Below, one piece after another: positions 8,267-17,171 of a stretch of DNA of 64,000 nt (positions are counted from its first letter, which is position 1; every line of letters begins with the position of its first letter). Position numbers and translations under genes: made by a program. The notes below the pieces were generated by a model that worked only from the letters and a program-made list of their open reading frames with translations, was not told where the DNA came from and did no database searches. Origin of the DNA: Novosphingobium sp. IK01 (lineage in GTDB: Bacteria > Pseudomonadota > Alphaproteobacteria > Sphingomonadales > Sphingomonadaceae); NCBI RefSeq assembly GCF_033242265.1, contig NZ_BTFW01000001.1, positions 2,159,001 through 2,223,000 on the forward strand, written 5' to 3'.

Positions 8267-10114
8267 ATGAAATCCGTTCGCTTTTCGCTCGTGCTGGCCA
8301 CCAGCCTGACTTTGGCCGCCTGTGCGGGGCGCGCGCCTCATCCTCTGGCCGATACCAGTGCTTCCCGGCCCGTCGCGACGGCTCCTGCAGCCCCCCATCT
8401 GGTCACCGTGGGCATTGCCGCCTTCAACGATTTCCACGGCCAGCTCGAACCGCCCCGCCAGTCGGTGGAAATGCCCGACGGCAAAGGGGGAACCCGGCAA
8501 GTCCCGGCAGGCGGCGCGGCCTGGCTCGCCTCTGCCATCGATGCCGTGCGGGCCCGCTATCCCAATCACCTGACCGTCTCGGCCGGCGACCTCACCAGCG
8601 CCAGCCAGGTCGCCTCCTCGCTCTATCTCGACGAGCCTGCGGTGGGCGTGATGAACCGCATCGGGATCGACTTCAACGCGGTGGGCAACCACGAATTCGA
8701 CCGGGGCCGCCAGGAACTGCTGCGCCTCCAGAACGGCGGCTGCACCCAGTATACCGCGCGCAAGCCCTGCCAGCTCGAAACCTTCCCCGGCGCCAGCTAT
8801 CGCTATCTGGCCGCCAGCACCCTCGACAGTCAGGGCCACACCCTGTTCCCGGCCACCGGGCTCAAGACGTTCGGGCAGGGTGCCGACAAGGTGACCATCG
8901 GCGTCATCGGCCTGACCACGCGCACCACGCCCACGCTCGTCAACCCCTCGGGCATCGCCGGGCTGACCTTCGAGGACGAGGCCAAGGCCATCAACGCGGC
9001 GATCCCCACCCTCAAGGCGCAAGGGGCCGATGTGATCATGGTGCTGATCCATGAAGGCGGGAAACAGGGCAGTCAGGCAGGCCAGAGCCCCGATCCACAG
9101 GGCTGCGCGGCGATGTCGGGTGCCATTCTCGACATCATCCCCCGCCTCGATCCCGGTGTCGACCTGATCGTCTCGGGCCATACCCACGAAGCCTATATCT
9201 GCGATCTGGGTGGCAAGAATGCCGCTCTGGACAAGGGCCACCCCCTGCTGCTGACCAGCGCCGGGCTCTATGGCAAGATGGTGACCGACATCACCTTGCA
9301 GATCGATCCGGCCACCCATCACCTCGTCTCGCGCAGCGCGCACAACGTGATCGTCCAGTCGCAGCCCTACCAGTCGGCCAAAGGGATGATCGAGCCCGAC
9401 CCCCAGCTTCCGGTCTTTGCCCCGCGCGCCGACATCGCCGCCTATGTCGGCCGCTATGTCGTCGCCGCCCAGGCCTTTGCCAACAAGCCCATCGGCAAAG
9501 TCTCGGGCCCGGCGGCGCGGGTGGACGACGGTCCGGTTCCGCTGGGCGGATCGCTGGGCAACCTGATCGCCGATTCGCAAGTGGCGGCCACGCGCAACGC
9601 GGGCGCGCAGATCGCGCTGACCAACCCCTTCGGCATCCGCGCCGCGCTCTTGCCTGCGGCAGACGGCGCGGTGACGTATGGCGAACTCTACAAGATCCAG
9701 CCGTTCAACAGCGTGCTGATCACCCAGACGCTCACCGGCGCGCAGCTCAAGGCCGTACTCGAACAGGGTTTCGACGATAACGGCCTGCATCAGGCGCTCA
9801 GCCCTTCCTCGGCGCTGCATTACACGGTCGATTTCAACCGCCCGATCGGCGCGCGCGTGGTCAGGATCACCATTGCGGGCAAGCCGATGGTGCCGGGCGC
9901 GCGCTATCGTGTCACCGTCAACAACTTCCTCGCGATGGGGGGCGATACCTTCACCGCGCTGGCCGATGCCGCGAAGGCCGCCAAGGCGGCTGGCGAGGCC
10001 GACCCGGTGCAAGGCGAGAGCGACCTCGACGCCCTGCAAGCCTGGATCGCCGCCGCCCCCAAGCGGCAGATCCCCGCCGAATCGCGCGTGACGGTGATCG
10101 CGGCCCACCCCTGA
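8267..10114 (+). CDS. Lipoprotein 5'-nucleotidase / bifunctional metallophosphatase
   Basis: This 615-residue enzyme belongs to the UshA/5'-nucleotidase family, which hydrolyses nucleotides, UDP-sugars or cyclic nucleotides outside the cytoplasm. The start MKSVRFSLVLATSLTLAACAG gives a lipoprotein signal with the lipobox LAAC, so it is probably anchored to the envelope. Metal-binding motifs of the calcineurin-like domain are in order: NDFHGQ, SAGDLTSAS, GNHEFDRG and SGHTHEAY. The C-terminal 5'-nucleotidase substrate domain includes GNLIADSQ, NPFGIRA and NNFLAMGGD. Alternative starts at 8234 (GTG) and 8249 would add residues before the signal peptide and are less likely. It probably serves phosphate or nucleoside scavenging. 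Confidence 0.93.
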   Translation: MKSVRFSLVLATSLTLAACAGRAPHPLADTSASRPVATAPAAPHLVTVGIAAFNDFHGQLEPPRQSVEMPDGKGGTRQVPAGGAAWLASAIDAVRARYPNHLTVSAGDLTSASQVASSLYLDEPAVGVMNRIGIDFNAVGNHEFDRGRQELLRLQNGGCTQYTARKPCQLETFPGASYRYLAASTLDSQGHTLFPATGLKTFGQGADKVTIGVIGLTTRTTPTLVNPSGIAGLTFEDEAKAINAAIPTLKAQGADVIMVLIHEGGKQGSQAGQSPDPQGCAAMSGAILDIIPRLDPGVDLIVSGHTHEAYICDLGGKNAALDKGHPLLLTSAGLYGKMVTDITLQIDPATHHLVSRSAHNVIVQSQPYQSAKGMIEPDPQLPVFAPRADIAAYVGRYVVAAQAFANKPIGKVSGPAARVDDGPVPLGGSLGNLIADSQVAATRNAGAQIALTNPFGIRAALLPAADGAVTYGELYKIQPFNSVLITQTLTGAQLKAVLEQGFDDNGLHQALSPSSALHYTVDFNRPIGARVVRITIAGKPMVPGARYRVTVNNFLAMGGDTFTALADAAKAAKAAGEADPVQGESDLDALQAWIAAAPKRQIPAESRVTVIAAHP

Positions 10115-10128
10115 AAACGCAGGAAAAA

Positions 10129-10161
10129 GCCGGGCACAGGCACGGAGGGCCTGCGCCCGGC
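10129..10161 (+). terminator. Weak GC-rich hairpin after the nucleotidase gene
   Basis: GCCGGGC and GCCCGGC pair, with an inner AGGC/GCCT stem and a bulge. The only nearby T-run (CATTTTTCCC) begins about 20 bases after the stem. It could act as a terminator for the nucleotidase gene, but the structure is imperfect. Confidence 0.3.
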
Positions 10162-10265
10162 CACTTTCGCGCGCGCATTTTTCCCTGCGCCGGACTGTCG
10201 CACCAGCGCGACAATTATTTTGCTATTGCGATCTATTCTCTCGACTTCGCCGGGAAACGAGGGTA

Positions 10266-10280
10266 TGCGAATGACTCTCA
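10266..10280. promoter_or_regulatory. Fur box upstream of tonB
   Basis: TGCGAATGACTCTCA matches the Fur inverted-repeat core TGAGAATGATTCTCA at 13 of 15 positions. It sits 50 bases before the tonB start and is preceded by an AT-rich stretch (CAATTATTTTGCTATTG) that could hold the promoter. This predicts iron repression of tonB and the genes after it. Confidence 0.7.
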
Positions 10281-10329
10281 ATAACCCGCCAAAGCATCTT
10301 GCGGCGGGGCCGTTTCGGGAACAGTCGTC

Positions 10330-11172
10330 GTGAGCAGCCAGGCCAGTCTTCTCTCCGCCCCCCTCGTCGCACGCATGCCCAAGCGCGCCAGCGCCCCGGT
10401 TTCGCGCGCACCGCTCATGCCCGTTCCCACCCCCGTTCCTGTTGCCTTCGAGCCCGCCTTTGCCCCCAACCACGCTCCGGCCCCCGTCTGGCAACCCTCG
10501 CGCTACGAAGCGAGCAGCCGCCCGCGCGGCCTTGCCCTGATCGGTTCGGCGCTGGCCGTTGGTGGTCTGGTCGCCGCGCTGCTCTCGGTCGGCGTGATCG
10601 GCGCCAAGCCCCGCCACGAGACCTTCACCGCCGTTCGCCTCTCGACCGAACTGGCCCCGCCGCCGCCCCGGCAGAAGGCCGCGCCCCAGCCCGCCGCCAT
10701 GCCCAGGCAGGCCGCCGCCCCGGTCGTGGCGCCGACCCCGGCGATCACCCTGCCGACCACCCCGACGGTGGCCGCCGCCCCGGTGGCAGCGCCGGTCTCG
10801 ATTCCCGTTCCCGCAGCGGCCCCGGCTGCGCCCGTCGCCGCGCCGGCGGCTCCTGCCGCGCCCGCCGCTCCGGCAGCCCCCGCGATGGCCACGGGCCGGG
10901 ATCTTGCGTCCAACCTCCTCGAAGCGACCCCGCCGCGCTATCCGATCGATTCGCGCCGCGCGCGCGAACAGGGCACTGTCGTCCTCAAGGTCACGGTCGG
11001 CCTCGACGGGCGTGTCGCCCAGATCGACGTGTCGCGGTCGAGCGGGTTCGACCGCCTCGACCGGGCTGCGCTGGGCGCGGTCCGGCACTGGCGCTGGAGC
11101 GTGACCCGCCAGAACGGCGCGGCCATGATGGTTCAGGGCCTCGTCTCGATTCCCTTCGTCCTTCAGGGCTGA
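10330..11172 (+). CDS. tonB: Energy transducer TonB
   Basis: TonB couples the proton-motive force at the inner membrane to TonB-dependent outer-membrane receptors. The 280-residue protein has a cytoplasmic N-terminal stretch (1-66), one transmembrane helix (about 67-91, GLALIGSALAVGGLVAALL), a long Pro/Ala-rich spacer (about 110-190) and a C-terminal TonB domain. That domain contains PPRYPIDSRRAREQGTVVLKV and LDRAALGAVRHWRW. The start is a GTG with CGGGAA about 9 bases upstream; an ATG at 10375 is a weaker alternative. A Fur box lies upstream and a PKHD-type iron-linked hydroxylase follows 10 bases downstream, so this looks like an iron-regulated unit. Confidence 0.92.
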   Translation: MSSQASLLSAPLVARMPKRASAPVSRAPLMPVPTPVPVAFEPAFAPNHAPAPVWQPSRYEASSRPRGLALIGSALAVGGLVAALLSVGVIGAKPRHETFTAVRLSTELAPPPPRQKAAPQPAAMPRQAAAPVVAPTPAITLPTTPTVAAAPVAAPVSIPVPAAAPAAPVAAPAAPAAPAAPAAPAMATGRDLASNLLEATPPRYPIDSRRAREQGTVVLKVTVGLDGRVAQIDVSRSSGFDRLDRAALGAVRHWRWSVTRQNGAAMMVQGLVSIPFVLQG

Positions 11173-11181
11173 TCCGCACCG

Positions 11182-11862
11182 ATGATGCTGCACATTCCGG
11201 GCGTCCTGTCGCCCGCCGACGTGGCGCAGATGCGCGAGGCGCTCGAAGCTGCCGAGTGGGAAGATGGCCGGGTGACCGCCGGGCACCTCGCGGTGCGGAC
11301 CAAGGCCAACCTGCAATTGCCGGTCGAAAGCCCGCTGGCGGTGGCGCTGGGCCAGCGCATTCTCGAACGTCTGGGCCAGACCCCGCTGTTCATCGCCGCC
11401 GCCCTGCCCTTGCGCGTGCTGCCCCCGCGCTTCAACCGCTATGAGGGCGGGGGGACGTATGGCAGCCATATCGACAACGCGCTGTTCCGCATGCCCGGCA
11501 CCGACACCTATGTCCGCACCGACCTGTCGAGCACGGTCTTCCTGTCCGAGCCGGACAGCTACGAAGGCGGAGAGCTCGTGGTGGAGGACAGCTATGGCGC
11601 GCACCGCGTCAAGCTCGCGGCGGGCGACATGGTGCTCTATCCGGGAACCAGCCACCACCATGTGACCCCGGTCACCCGTGGCACGCGCCTCGCCGCGTTC
11701 TTCTGGACGCAAAGCCTCGTTCCTTCCGAGGCCGACCGCCGCAGCCTGTTCGAGATGGATCAGGCGATCCAGACCCTGGCAGGCGAACAGCCCGATCACC
11801 CCTCGGTCGCCGCGCTCACCGGCGTCTATCACAACCTGCTGCGCCGCTGGTCGGTGACATGA
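11182..11862 (+). CDS. PKHD-type Fe(II)/2-oxoglutarate hydroxylase (PiuC/YbiX family)
   Basis: This 226-residue protein is a PiuC-type dioxygenase, a family repeatedly found beside TonB-dependent siderophore receptors and tonB. The iron ligands are His96 and Asp98 in GSHIDNALFR and a distal His (about 159) in YPGTSHHHVTPVTRGTR, with a 2-oxoglutarate-binding Arg in that last segment. The length and the N-terminal start MMLHIPGVLSPADV are typical. It lies 10 bases after tonB and ends with a four-base overlap with the hydroxy-acid oxidase gene, so the three are probably co-transcribed. The physiological substrate of the family is not established. Confidence 0.9.
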   Translation: MMLHIPGVLSPADVAQMREALEAAEWEDGRVTAGHLAVRTKANLQLPVESPLAVALGQRILERLGQTPLFIAAALPLRVLPPRFNRYEGGGTYGSHIDNALFRMPGTDTYVRTDLSSTVFLSEPDSYEGGELVVEDSYGAHRVKLAAGDMVLYPGTSHHHVTPVTRGTRLAAFFWTQSLVPSEADRRSLFEMDQAIQTLAGEQPDHPSVAALTGVYHNLLRRWSVT

Positions 11863-12956
11863 GCGCCGCGCCGATCCCGGCCGACATCCACACCCTTGCC
11901 GACTATGAACGCCACGCCGCCGCGCGCATTGCCCCGGCGACATGGGCCCATATCGCGCAAGGCAATACCCCGGCCAACCGCGCCGCCTTTGCCAGCCGGG
12001 GCCTGCTCCCCCGCCCGCTGGCCGACCTGAGGCAAGGAAGCACCGCCACCACCCTCTTCGGCCAGCGCCATGCCGCGCCGATCCTGCTGGCCCCGGTCGC
12101 CTATCACCGCCTCGTCCACGAGGCGGGCGAAATCGCCAGCGCGCAAGGCGCCGCCGCGCTCGACACCACGATGGTCGTCAGCACGCTCTCGAGCGTCCCT
12201 CTCGAAGACATCGCCCGCGCCACCCGCGACGCCGCGCGGGAACTGGGCCATGCCGCCCCGCCGCCCGGCTGGTTCCAGCTCTATACCCAGCCCGATCCGG
12301 CGCAGAGCCTCGCCCTCGTCCGCCGCGCCGAGGAGGCCGGGTTCGCGGTTCTGGTCGTTACCGTCGACGCCGCCGTCAAGCGCGCCGATTTTGCCCTGCC
12401 GCCCGGCGTGGGCGCAGCCAATCTGGCCGGTTTCGCTCCCCAGCAGCACCGCACCGGCACGCTGAACGGTCAGGTCGTGTTCGGCAGTCCGCTGGCCCAG
12501 ACCGCCCCGACATGGGAGACACTGGCCTGGCTGCGCCGCGAAACCGCGCTGCCCATGGTCGTCAAGGGGCTGCTCCACCCCGCCGATGTGATCCGCGCGC
12601 GCGAGTGCGGGGCCGATGGGGTGATCGTCTCGAACCATGCGGGCCGCGTGCTCGATGGCGTGGTGCCCGCGCTCGCCATGCTGCCCGCGATCCGTGCCGC
12701 GCTGGGCCCCGATTTCCCGCTGCTGTTCGACAGCGGCGTGCGCAGCGGCGCCGATGCGCTCAAGGCCATGGCGCTGGGCGCGCAAGCCGTGCTGGTGGGC
12801 GCGCCGCAACTCCATGCCCTTGCCGTGGGCGGCATGGCCGGGGTCGCCCACATGCTGCACATCCTGCGCACCGAATTCGAACTGGCCATGGCCCAGTGCG
12901 GCTGCACGCAGACCAGCGCCATCGGCCCCGATCTGGTCGTGCCAACCGGCTTCTGA
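11859..12956 (+). CDS. FMN-dependent alpha-hydroxy-acid oxidase
   Basis: This 365-residue TIM-barrel flavoprotein belongs to the lactate/glycolate/mandelate oxidase and dehydrogenase family. It oxidises 2-hydroxy acids to 2-oxo acids. Conserved features include APVAYHRLVHEAGE, WFQLYTQPD, VVTVDAAVKRAD, MVVKGLLHPADV, the catalytic His-Gly segment VSNHAGRVLDG, and the FMN phosphate loop DSGVRSGADALKAMALGAQAVLVG. No membrane segment is visible, so a cytosolic oxidase is more likely than the membrane-linked LldD. The ATG overlaps the preceding stop (ATGA). Why a hydroxy-acid oxidase sits in a tonB-PiuC unit is unclear; it could supply or consume oxo acids. Confidence 0.9.
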   Translation: MSAAPIPADIHTLADYERHAAARIAPATWAHIAQGNTPANRAAFASRGLLPRPLADLRQGSTATTLFGQRHAAPILLAPVAYHRLVHEAGEIASAQGAAALDTTMVVSTLSSVPLEDIARATRDAARELGHAAPPPGWFQLYTQPDPAQSLALVRRAEEAGFAVLVVTVDAAVKRADFALPPGVGAANLAGFAPQQHRTGTLNGQVVFGSPLAQTAPTWETLAWLRRETALPMVVKGLLHPADVIRARECGADGVIVSNHAGRVLDGVVPALAMLPAIRAALGPDFPLLFDSGVRSGADALKAMALGAQAVLVGAPQLHALAVGGMAGVAHMLHILRTEFELAMAQCGCTQTSAIGPDLVVPTGF

Positions 12957-13008
12957 ATCCGTCTTTTCCCCGGTGGTCTCGCCCGCCAATCGCGCTATAG
13001 CGCCGCGC

Positions 13009-14334
13009 ATGACCGTGGTTACCCGCTTCGCGCCCTCGCCCACCGGCAAGCTTCATGTCGGCAATATCCGCACGGCCCTGCACAACTGGCTGCTGGCGCA
13101 AAAGCACGGCGGGCGCTTCCTCCTGCGCATCGACGACACCGACGCCCAGCGCAGCCGCGAAGAGCATGTCGAGGCGATCCGTGCCGACCTCGCGTGGCTG
13201 GGCCTTCACCCCGAGGGCGAGGAACGCCAGTCCGCGCGCTTTGCCATCTATGAAGAGGCCTTCGAGCGGCTGATTGCCGACGGGCGGCTCTATCGCTGCT
13301 ATGAAACCGCGCAGGAACTCGACCTCAAGCGCAAGATCCTGCTCGGGCGCGGGTTGCCCCCGATCTACGACCGCGCCGCGCTGTCGCTGACCGCCGCCGA
13401 CCACGAAGCCCGCGCGGCAGCCGGCGATCGCCCGCACTGGCGCTTCAAGCTCGACCACGAAACCCCGATCACCTGGGACGACGGCATTCGCGGGCCCCAG
13501 CAGTTCGACCCGCGCCAGATGTCCGACCCGGTCGTGCGCCGCGCCGATGGCTCGTGGCTCTACATGCTGCCCAGCGCCATCGACGACGTGGCCATGGGGA
13601 TCACCGACGTGCTGCGCGGCGAGGACCATGTTTCCAACACCGCCACGCAAGTCCAGATGTTCGAGGCGCTGGGCGCCAGCCCCCCGCGCTTTGCCCACGA
13701 GGCGCTGCTGACCGGAACCGAGGGCAAGCTGTCCAAGCGCCTCGGTTCGCTGGGCGTGGCCGACTTGCGCGAGGCGGGGATCGAACCCGAAGCCCTCGTC
13801 GCCCTGCTCGCCCGACTGGGCACGTCCGATCCGGTCGATCCGGCGCTCGGCGCGGCGCAGCTTGCCGCCAGCTTCGACCTCGCGCACTTTGGCCGCGCGC
13901 CCGCCCGCTTCGACGAGGCCGAACTCGCCCGCGTCAATGCCGCCGTGGTCCACCGCCTGCCCTATGCCCGCGTCGCGCACCTTTTGCCCCATGGCATGGG
14001 CGAGGCCGCGTGGGAGGCCATCCGCCCCAACCTGGCCCATATCGGCGAGGCGGCGGACTGGTGGCAGGTGATCCGTGGCCCGGTCACGCCCCCCGCCTTC
14101 GACGCGGAAACCCGCGCGTTCCTCGATGCGGCCGCACAGGTGGCCGAAACGCTCGACTGGAGCGATCCCTGGCCCGCGCTGACCGGCGCCCTCAAGGAAG
14201 CCACGGGCCGCAAGGGCAAGGCCCTGTTCCTGCCCTTGCGGCAGGCCCTGACCGCCATGGACCACGGCCCCGACATGAAGGCCCTGCTCCCCCTGATCGC
14301 CCGCGAGGAGGCCATTGCCCGCCTGAAAGCCTGA
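13009..14334 (+). CDS. gltX: Glutamyl-tRNA synthetase
   Basis: GltX charges tRNA-Glu in the cytoplasm and in many alphaproteobacteria also misacylates tRNA-Gln for later amidation. The 441-residue class I synthetase begins MTVVTRFAPSPTGKLHVGN, whose PSPTGKLHVGN is the HIGH-type motif. The adenylate-binding KLSKR motif follows LLTGTEG. It lacks the Cys-rich zinc insertion of the long form and is at the short end of the family, consistent with the second GluRS type common in alphaproteobacteria. The start is the first ATG after the hydroxy-acid oxidase gene, 52 bases downstream. Confidence 0.95.
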   Translation: MTVVTRFAPSPTGKLHVGNIRTALHNWLLAQKHGGRFLLRIDDTDAQRSREEHVEAIRADLAWLGLHPEGEERQSARFAIYEEAFERLIADGRLYRCYETAQELDLKRKILLGRGLPPIYDRAALSLTAADHEARAAAGDRPHWRFKLDHETPITWDDGIRGPQQFDPRQMSDPVVRRADGSWLYMLPSAIDDVAMGITDVLRGEDHVSNTATQVQMFEALGASPPRFAHEALLTGTEGKLSKRLGSLGVADLREAGIEPEALVALLARLGTSDPVDPALGAAQLAASFDLAHFGRAPARFDEAELARVNAAVVHRLPYARVAHLLPHGMGEAAWEAIRPNLAHIGEAADWWQVIRGPVTPPAFDAETRAFLDAAAQVAETLDWSDPWPALTGALKEATGRKGKALFLPLRQALTAMDHGPDMKALLPLIAREEAIARLKA

Positions 14335-14368
14335 TCCTGCGGGGCCTGGCCGCAGGCCCCATCCGGCG

Positions 14369-14393
14369 GGAACCATTCACAAATTGAAACATT
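14369..14393 (+). promoter_or_regulatory. Candidate EcfG (general stress) promoter for otsB
   Basis: GGAAC at 14369-14373 is followed after 16 bases by CATT. The EcfG general-stress consensus is GGAAC, 16-17 bases, CGTT, so the -35 is perfect and the -10 has one mismatch. Trehalose genes are common EcfG targets, but the evidence is thin. Confidence 0.35.
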
Positions 14394-14468
14394 AACAGGG
14401 CGCGTCACCATGCCTTGGAGCCGTTGATTCGAGTGCATCGGATCAATCGCTTCAGGTTTTGTTTTACC

Positions 14469-14512
14469 GCGTTTTCGGAGCCGCCGGGTGTTTCCACCCG
14501 GCTTGAAAACGC
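14469..14512 (+). promoter_or_regulatory. Stable hairpin in the otsB leader
   Basis: GCGTTTTC at 14469 pairs with GAAAACGC at 14505. Inside it GCCGGGTG pairs with CACCCGGC around a TTTC loop. It ends 27 bases before the otsB start and nine bases before the AAGGAG Shine-Dalgarno. There is no T-run after it, so a leader structure affecting mRNA stability or translation is more likely than a terminator. Confidence 0.45.
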
Positions 14513-14538
14513 TCTAAGCCAAGGAGCGCCCTATCCCG

Positions 14539-15330
14539 TTGCTCGCCGCCAAGCCCGCCCTCCTGCCCGCCCCCCGTTCCGGCCTGCTTGCGCAGACCAC
14601 GATGTTTCTCGACATCGATGGCACCTTGCTGGACCTGACCGACCGGCCCGAAGACGTGGTTGCCGATGGCGACTTGCGCGCGCTTCTGGCCAATCTGGCG
14701 GTGAAACTCGACGGGCGGCTGGCCGTGGTGAGCGGACGCTCGCTCGATCAGATCGACACGATCCTCGGCCCCATCGCCCAGGCCATCCCCGTCACCGGCA
14801 GCCATGGCCTCGAATATCGCTGGAACGGGATCTGGGCCCGCCCGGAACGCCCGGCCTCGCTCGACGAGGTGGCCCAGCACTTTTCGGTGCTCGCGCGCCA
14901 GTTTCCCGGCATGCTGGTCGAGGAAAAGACCTATGGCGTCGCCCTCCACTGGCGCATGGTCGCGCCCGAGAGCGCCCATCCAGCCCGCAATCAGGCGCGG
15001 GACCAAGCCCAGGCGCTCGCCGCGCAACTGGCCACGATCCATGGCCTCGTCGTCCAGAATGGCAGCGATGTCGCCGAACTGCGGCTGGCTGGGGGTGACA
15101 AGGGACAGGCCGTGCGCCGCCTGATGGCCCGGCGCGGCATGGGCGGCACGACCCCGCTGTTCTTCGGCGACGACCTGACCGACGAGGCGGGCTTTGTCGC
15201 CGCGCGCGATCTGGGCGGGCGCGGCGTTCTGGTCGGCGCCCGCGCGCTCGCCGGGGCCGAAACCGCCGCCATCTACACCCTCCCCTCGCCCGCCGCCGTG
15301 CGCGAGTGGCTGCGAAAGGCAGCCGCATGA
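14539..15330 (+). CDS. otsB: Trehalose-6-phosphate phosphatase
   Basis: OtsB removes phosphate from trehalose-6-phosphate to give trehalose, an osmo- and stress-protectant. The 263-residue HAD phosphatase has the nucleophile motif MFLDIDGTLLDL (Asp25, Asp27), SGRSLDQID, GSHGLEYRW, the Lys of GGDKGQAVRR and the acidic FFGDDLTDEAGF. The best start is a TTG at 14539 behind AAGGAG at 14521-14526, with a long 12-base spacing. The next in-frame ATG falls inside the first catalytic motif, so it cannot be used. The TGA overlaps the ATG of the GH15 gene, and otsA follows, so the three form an operon. Confidence 0.93.
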   Translation: MLAAKPALLPAPRSGLLAQTTMFLDIDGTLLDLTDRPEDVVADGDLRALLANLAVKLDGRLAVVSGRSLDQIDTILGPIAQAIPVTGSHGLEYRWNGIWARPERPASLDEVAQHFSVLARQFPGMLVEEKTYGVALHWRMVAPESAHPARNQARDQAQALAAQLATIHGLVVQNGSDVAELRLAGGDKGQAVRRLMARRGMGGTTPLFFGDDLTDEAGFVAARDLGGRGVLVGARALAGAETAAIYTLPSPAAVREWLRKAAA

Positions 15331-17171
15331 GCGGGGTTGCCAACGATCCGGGCCCGGCCGAACAGGCCTCCCTGAATCAGCCCTCGCTCGACCTTTGGCC
15401 CATCGGCAATTGTCAGGTGGCCGGGCTGATCGACCGCTCGGGCAGCCTGGTCTGGGGCTGTGTTCCCCGGCTCGATGGCGATCCGGCCTTCTGCGCCCTG
15501 CTCGACGACAAGTCCCCCGCCGATCCGCAGGCCCATGGCTTCTGGGCCATCGGTCTGGAAGACAGCGTCGGGATCACCCAGCAGTACATCCGCAACACCC
15601 CGATCCTCGTCACCCGCCACACCGATGCCCATGGCGGGGTGATCGAGGTCGTCGATTTCTGCCCGCGCGGCATGAACCACGGGCGCATGTATCGCCCGGT
15701 CGCCTTTGCGCGCATCGTGCGGCGGCTGGCGGGCAGCCCGCGCATCCGCGTGGCCCTGCGCCCGGCGGCCAACTGGGGGGCGAACAAGCCGGTCACCACC
15801 AGCGGCTCGCACCATATCCGCTATCTGCTGAGCGACCTGACCCTGCGGCTGACCACCAATGCCCCGGTCGGCTGGGTGGAGAGCGAGCATCCGTTCCGCA
15901 TCGAGCGCACGCTCTATTTCTTCCTCGGCCCCGACGAGAGCTTTTCAACCGACCTTGGCCACGGGCTGGAAGAAATGCTCTCGCGCACGATTGCCGAATG
16001 GCGCCACTGGGTGCGCGGTCTGGCCACACCCCACGAATGGCAGGACGCGGTCATCCGCGCGGCGATCACCCTCAAGCTCTGCCAGTTCGAGGAAACCGGC
16101 GCGATTGTCGCGGCGCTGACCACCTCGATCCCCGAACATGCCGGATCGCAGCGCAACTGGGACTATCGCTACTGCTGGATTCGCGACGCCTATTACACGA
16201 TTCAGGCGCTCAACCGGCTGGGCGCGCTCGACGTGCTCGAAGGCTATCTGGGCTACTTGCGCAACATCGTCGATGGCGCGCGTGGCGGCCATATCCAGCC
16301 ACTCTACGGGCTGGGCGGCGAGGCCGTGCTGACCGAGGGCCATGCCCCCGCGCTCGCCGGCTATCGCGGCATGGGGCCCGTGCGCGTGGGCAATCAGGCC
16401 TACGAGCAGATCCAGCACGACGCCTATGGCCAGATCGTCTTGTGCAACACGCAGGCCTTCTTCGACCGGCGGCTCTACCGCATGGCCGACGTGGCCGATT
16501 TCGAGGCGCTTCAGGCCGTGGGCGAGCGCGCGTTCCTCGTCCACGACACGCCCGACGCCGGGCTCTGGGAACTGCGCACGCGCGCCCATGTCCATACCTA
16601 TTCGGCGGCGATGTGCTGGGCGGCCTGCGACCGGCTGGCCAATATCGCCACGGTGCTGGGCCTGCCCAAACGCGCCGAATTCTGGCAGGCGCGCGCGCTC
16701 AAGGTGCGCGAAACCATCGAGGCAGCCGCCTGGCGGCCCGAAACCCAGCGTTTCTCGGCCACGTTCGGCGGCGACGACCTCGACGCCAGCCTGATCCAGT
16801 TGCTCGACATGCGCTTCCTGCCGCCCGACGATCCGCGTTTCCAGGGCACCTTGCGCGCGGTCGAGGAGGGGCTTCGCCGGGGCAGCCACATGCTGCGCTA
16901 TGCCAGCGAGGACGATTTCGGCCTGCCCGAAACCGCCTTCAACGTCTGCACGTTCTGGCTGATCGAGGCCCTCCACGCGACGGGCCGCGCCAGCGAGGGC
17001 CGCGCCCTGCTGGAGGAAATGCTCGAACGGCGCACCGCCGCCGGGCTCCTGTCCGAAGACATCGACCCCGTCACCGGGGAATTGTGGGGCAATTACCCCC
17101 AGACCTACTCGCTGGTCGGCCTGATCAACTGTGCCGTCCTGCTCAGCAAGCCATGGAGTGCCATAAGGTGA
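15327..17171 (+). CDS. Glycoside hydrolase family 15 protein, trehalase/glucoamylase-like
   Basis: This 614-residue GH15 protein has an N-terminal beta-rich domain (about 1-215) and an (alpha/alpha)6 barrel (about 220-610). Key segments are NWDYRYCWIRDAYYT, RVGNQAYEQIQHDAYG and the C-terminal catalytic segment GLLSEDIDPVTGELWGNYPQTYS. GH15 includes glucoamylases, glucodextranases and actinobacterial trehalases. It lacks a signal peptide and is wedged between otsB and otsA with four-base overlaps on both sides (ATGA and GTGA), so the likely substrate is trehalose or a related internal alpha-glucoside. The exact specificity is inferred from context only. Confidence 0.9.
   Translation: MSGVANDPGPAEQASLNQPSLDLWPIGNCQVAGLIDRSGSLVWGCVPRLDGDPAFCALLDDKSPADPQAHGFWAIGLEDSVGITQQYIRNTPILVTRHTDAHGGVIEVVDFCPRGMNHGRMYRPVAFARIVRRLAGSPRIRVALRPAANWGANKPVTTSGSHHIRYLLSDLTLRLTTNAPVGWVESEHPFRIERTLYFFLGPDESFSTDLGHGLEEMLSRTIAEWRHWVRGLATPHEWQDAVIRAAITLKLCQFEETGAIVAALTTSIPEHAGSQRNWDYRYCWIRDAYYTIQALNRLGALDVLEGYLGYLRNIVDGARGGHIQPLYGLGGEAVLTEGHAPALAGYRGMGPVRVGNQAYEQIQHDAYGQIVLCNTQAFFDRRLYRMADVADFEALQAVGERAFLVHDTPDAGLWELRTRAHVHTYSAAMCWAACDRLANIATVLGLPKRAEFWQARALKVRETIEAAAWRPETQRFSATFGGDDLDASLIQLLDMRFLPPDDPRFQGTLRAVEEGLRRGSHMLRYASEDDFGLPETAFNVCTFWLIEALHATGRASEGRALLEEMLERRTAAGLLSEDIDPVTGELWGNYPQTYSLVGLINCAVLLSKPWSAIR

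Noticed and set aside
7982-10108. 708-codon antisense open frame over the nucleotidase gene
   Set aside because: Same codon-bias effect; Arg/Gly/His-rich product without domains.
17153-17167. ATG start for otsA five codons upstream
   Set aside because: It has no ribosome-binding site, while the GTG at 17168 has GGAG at nine bases and gives the family-standard N-terminus.
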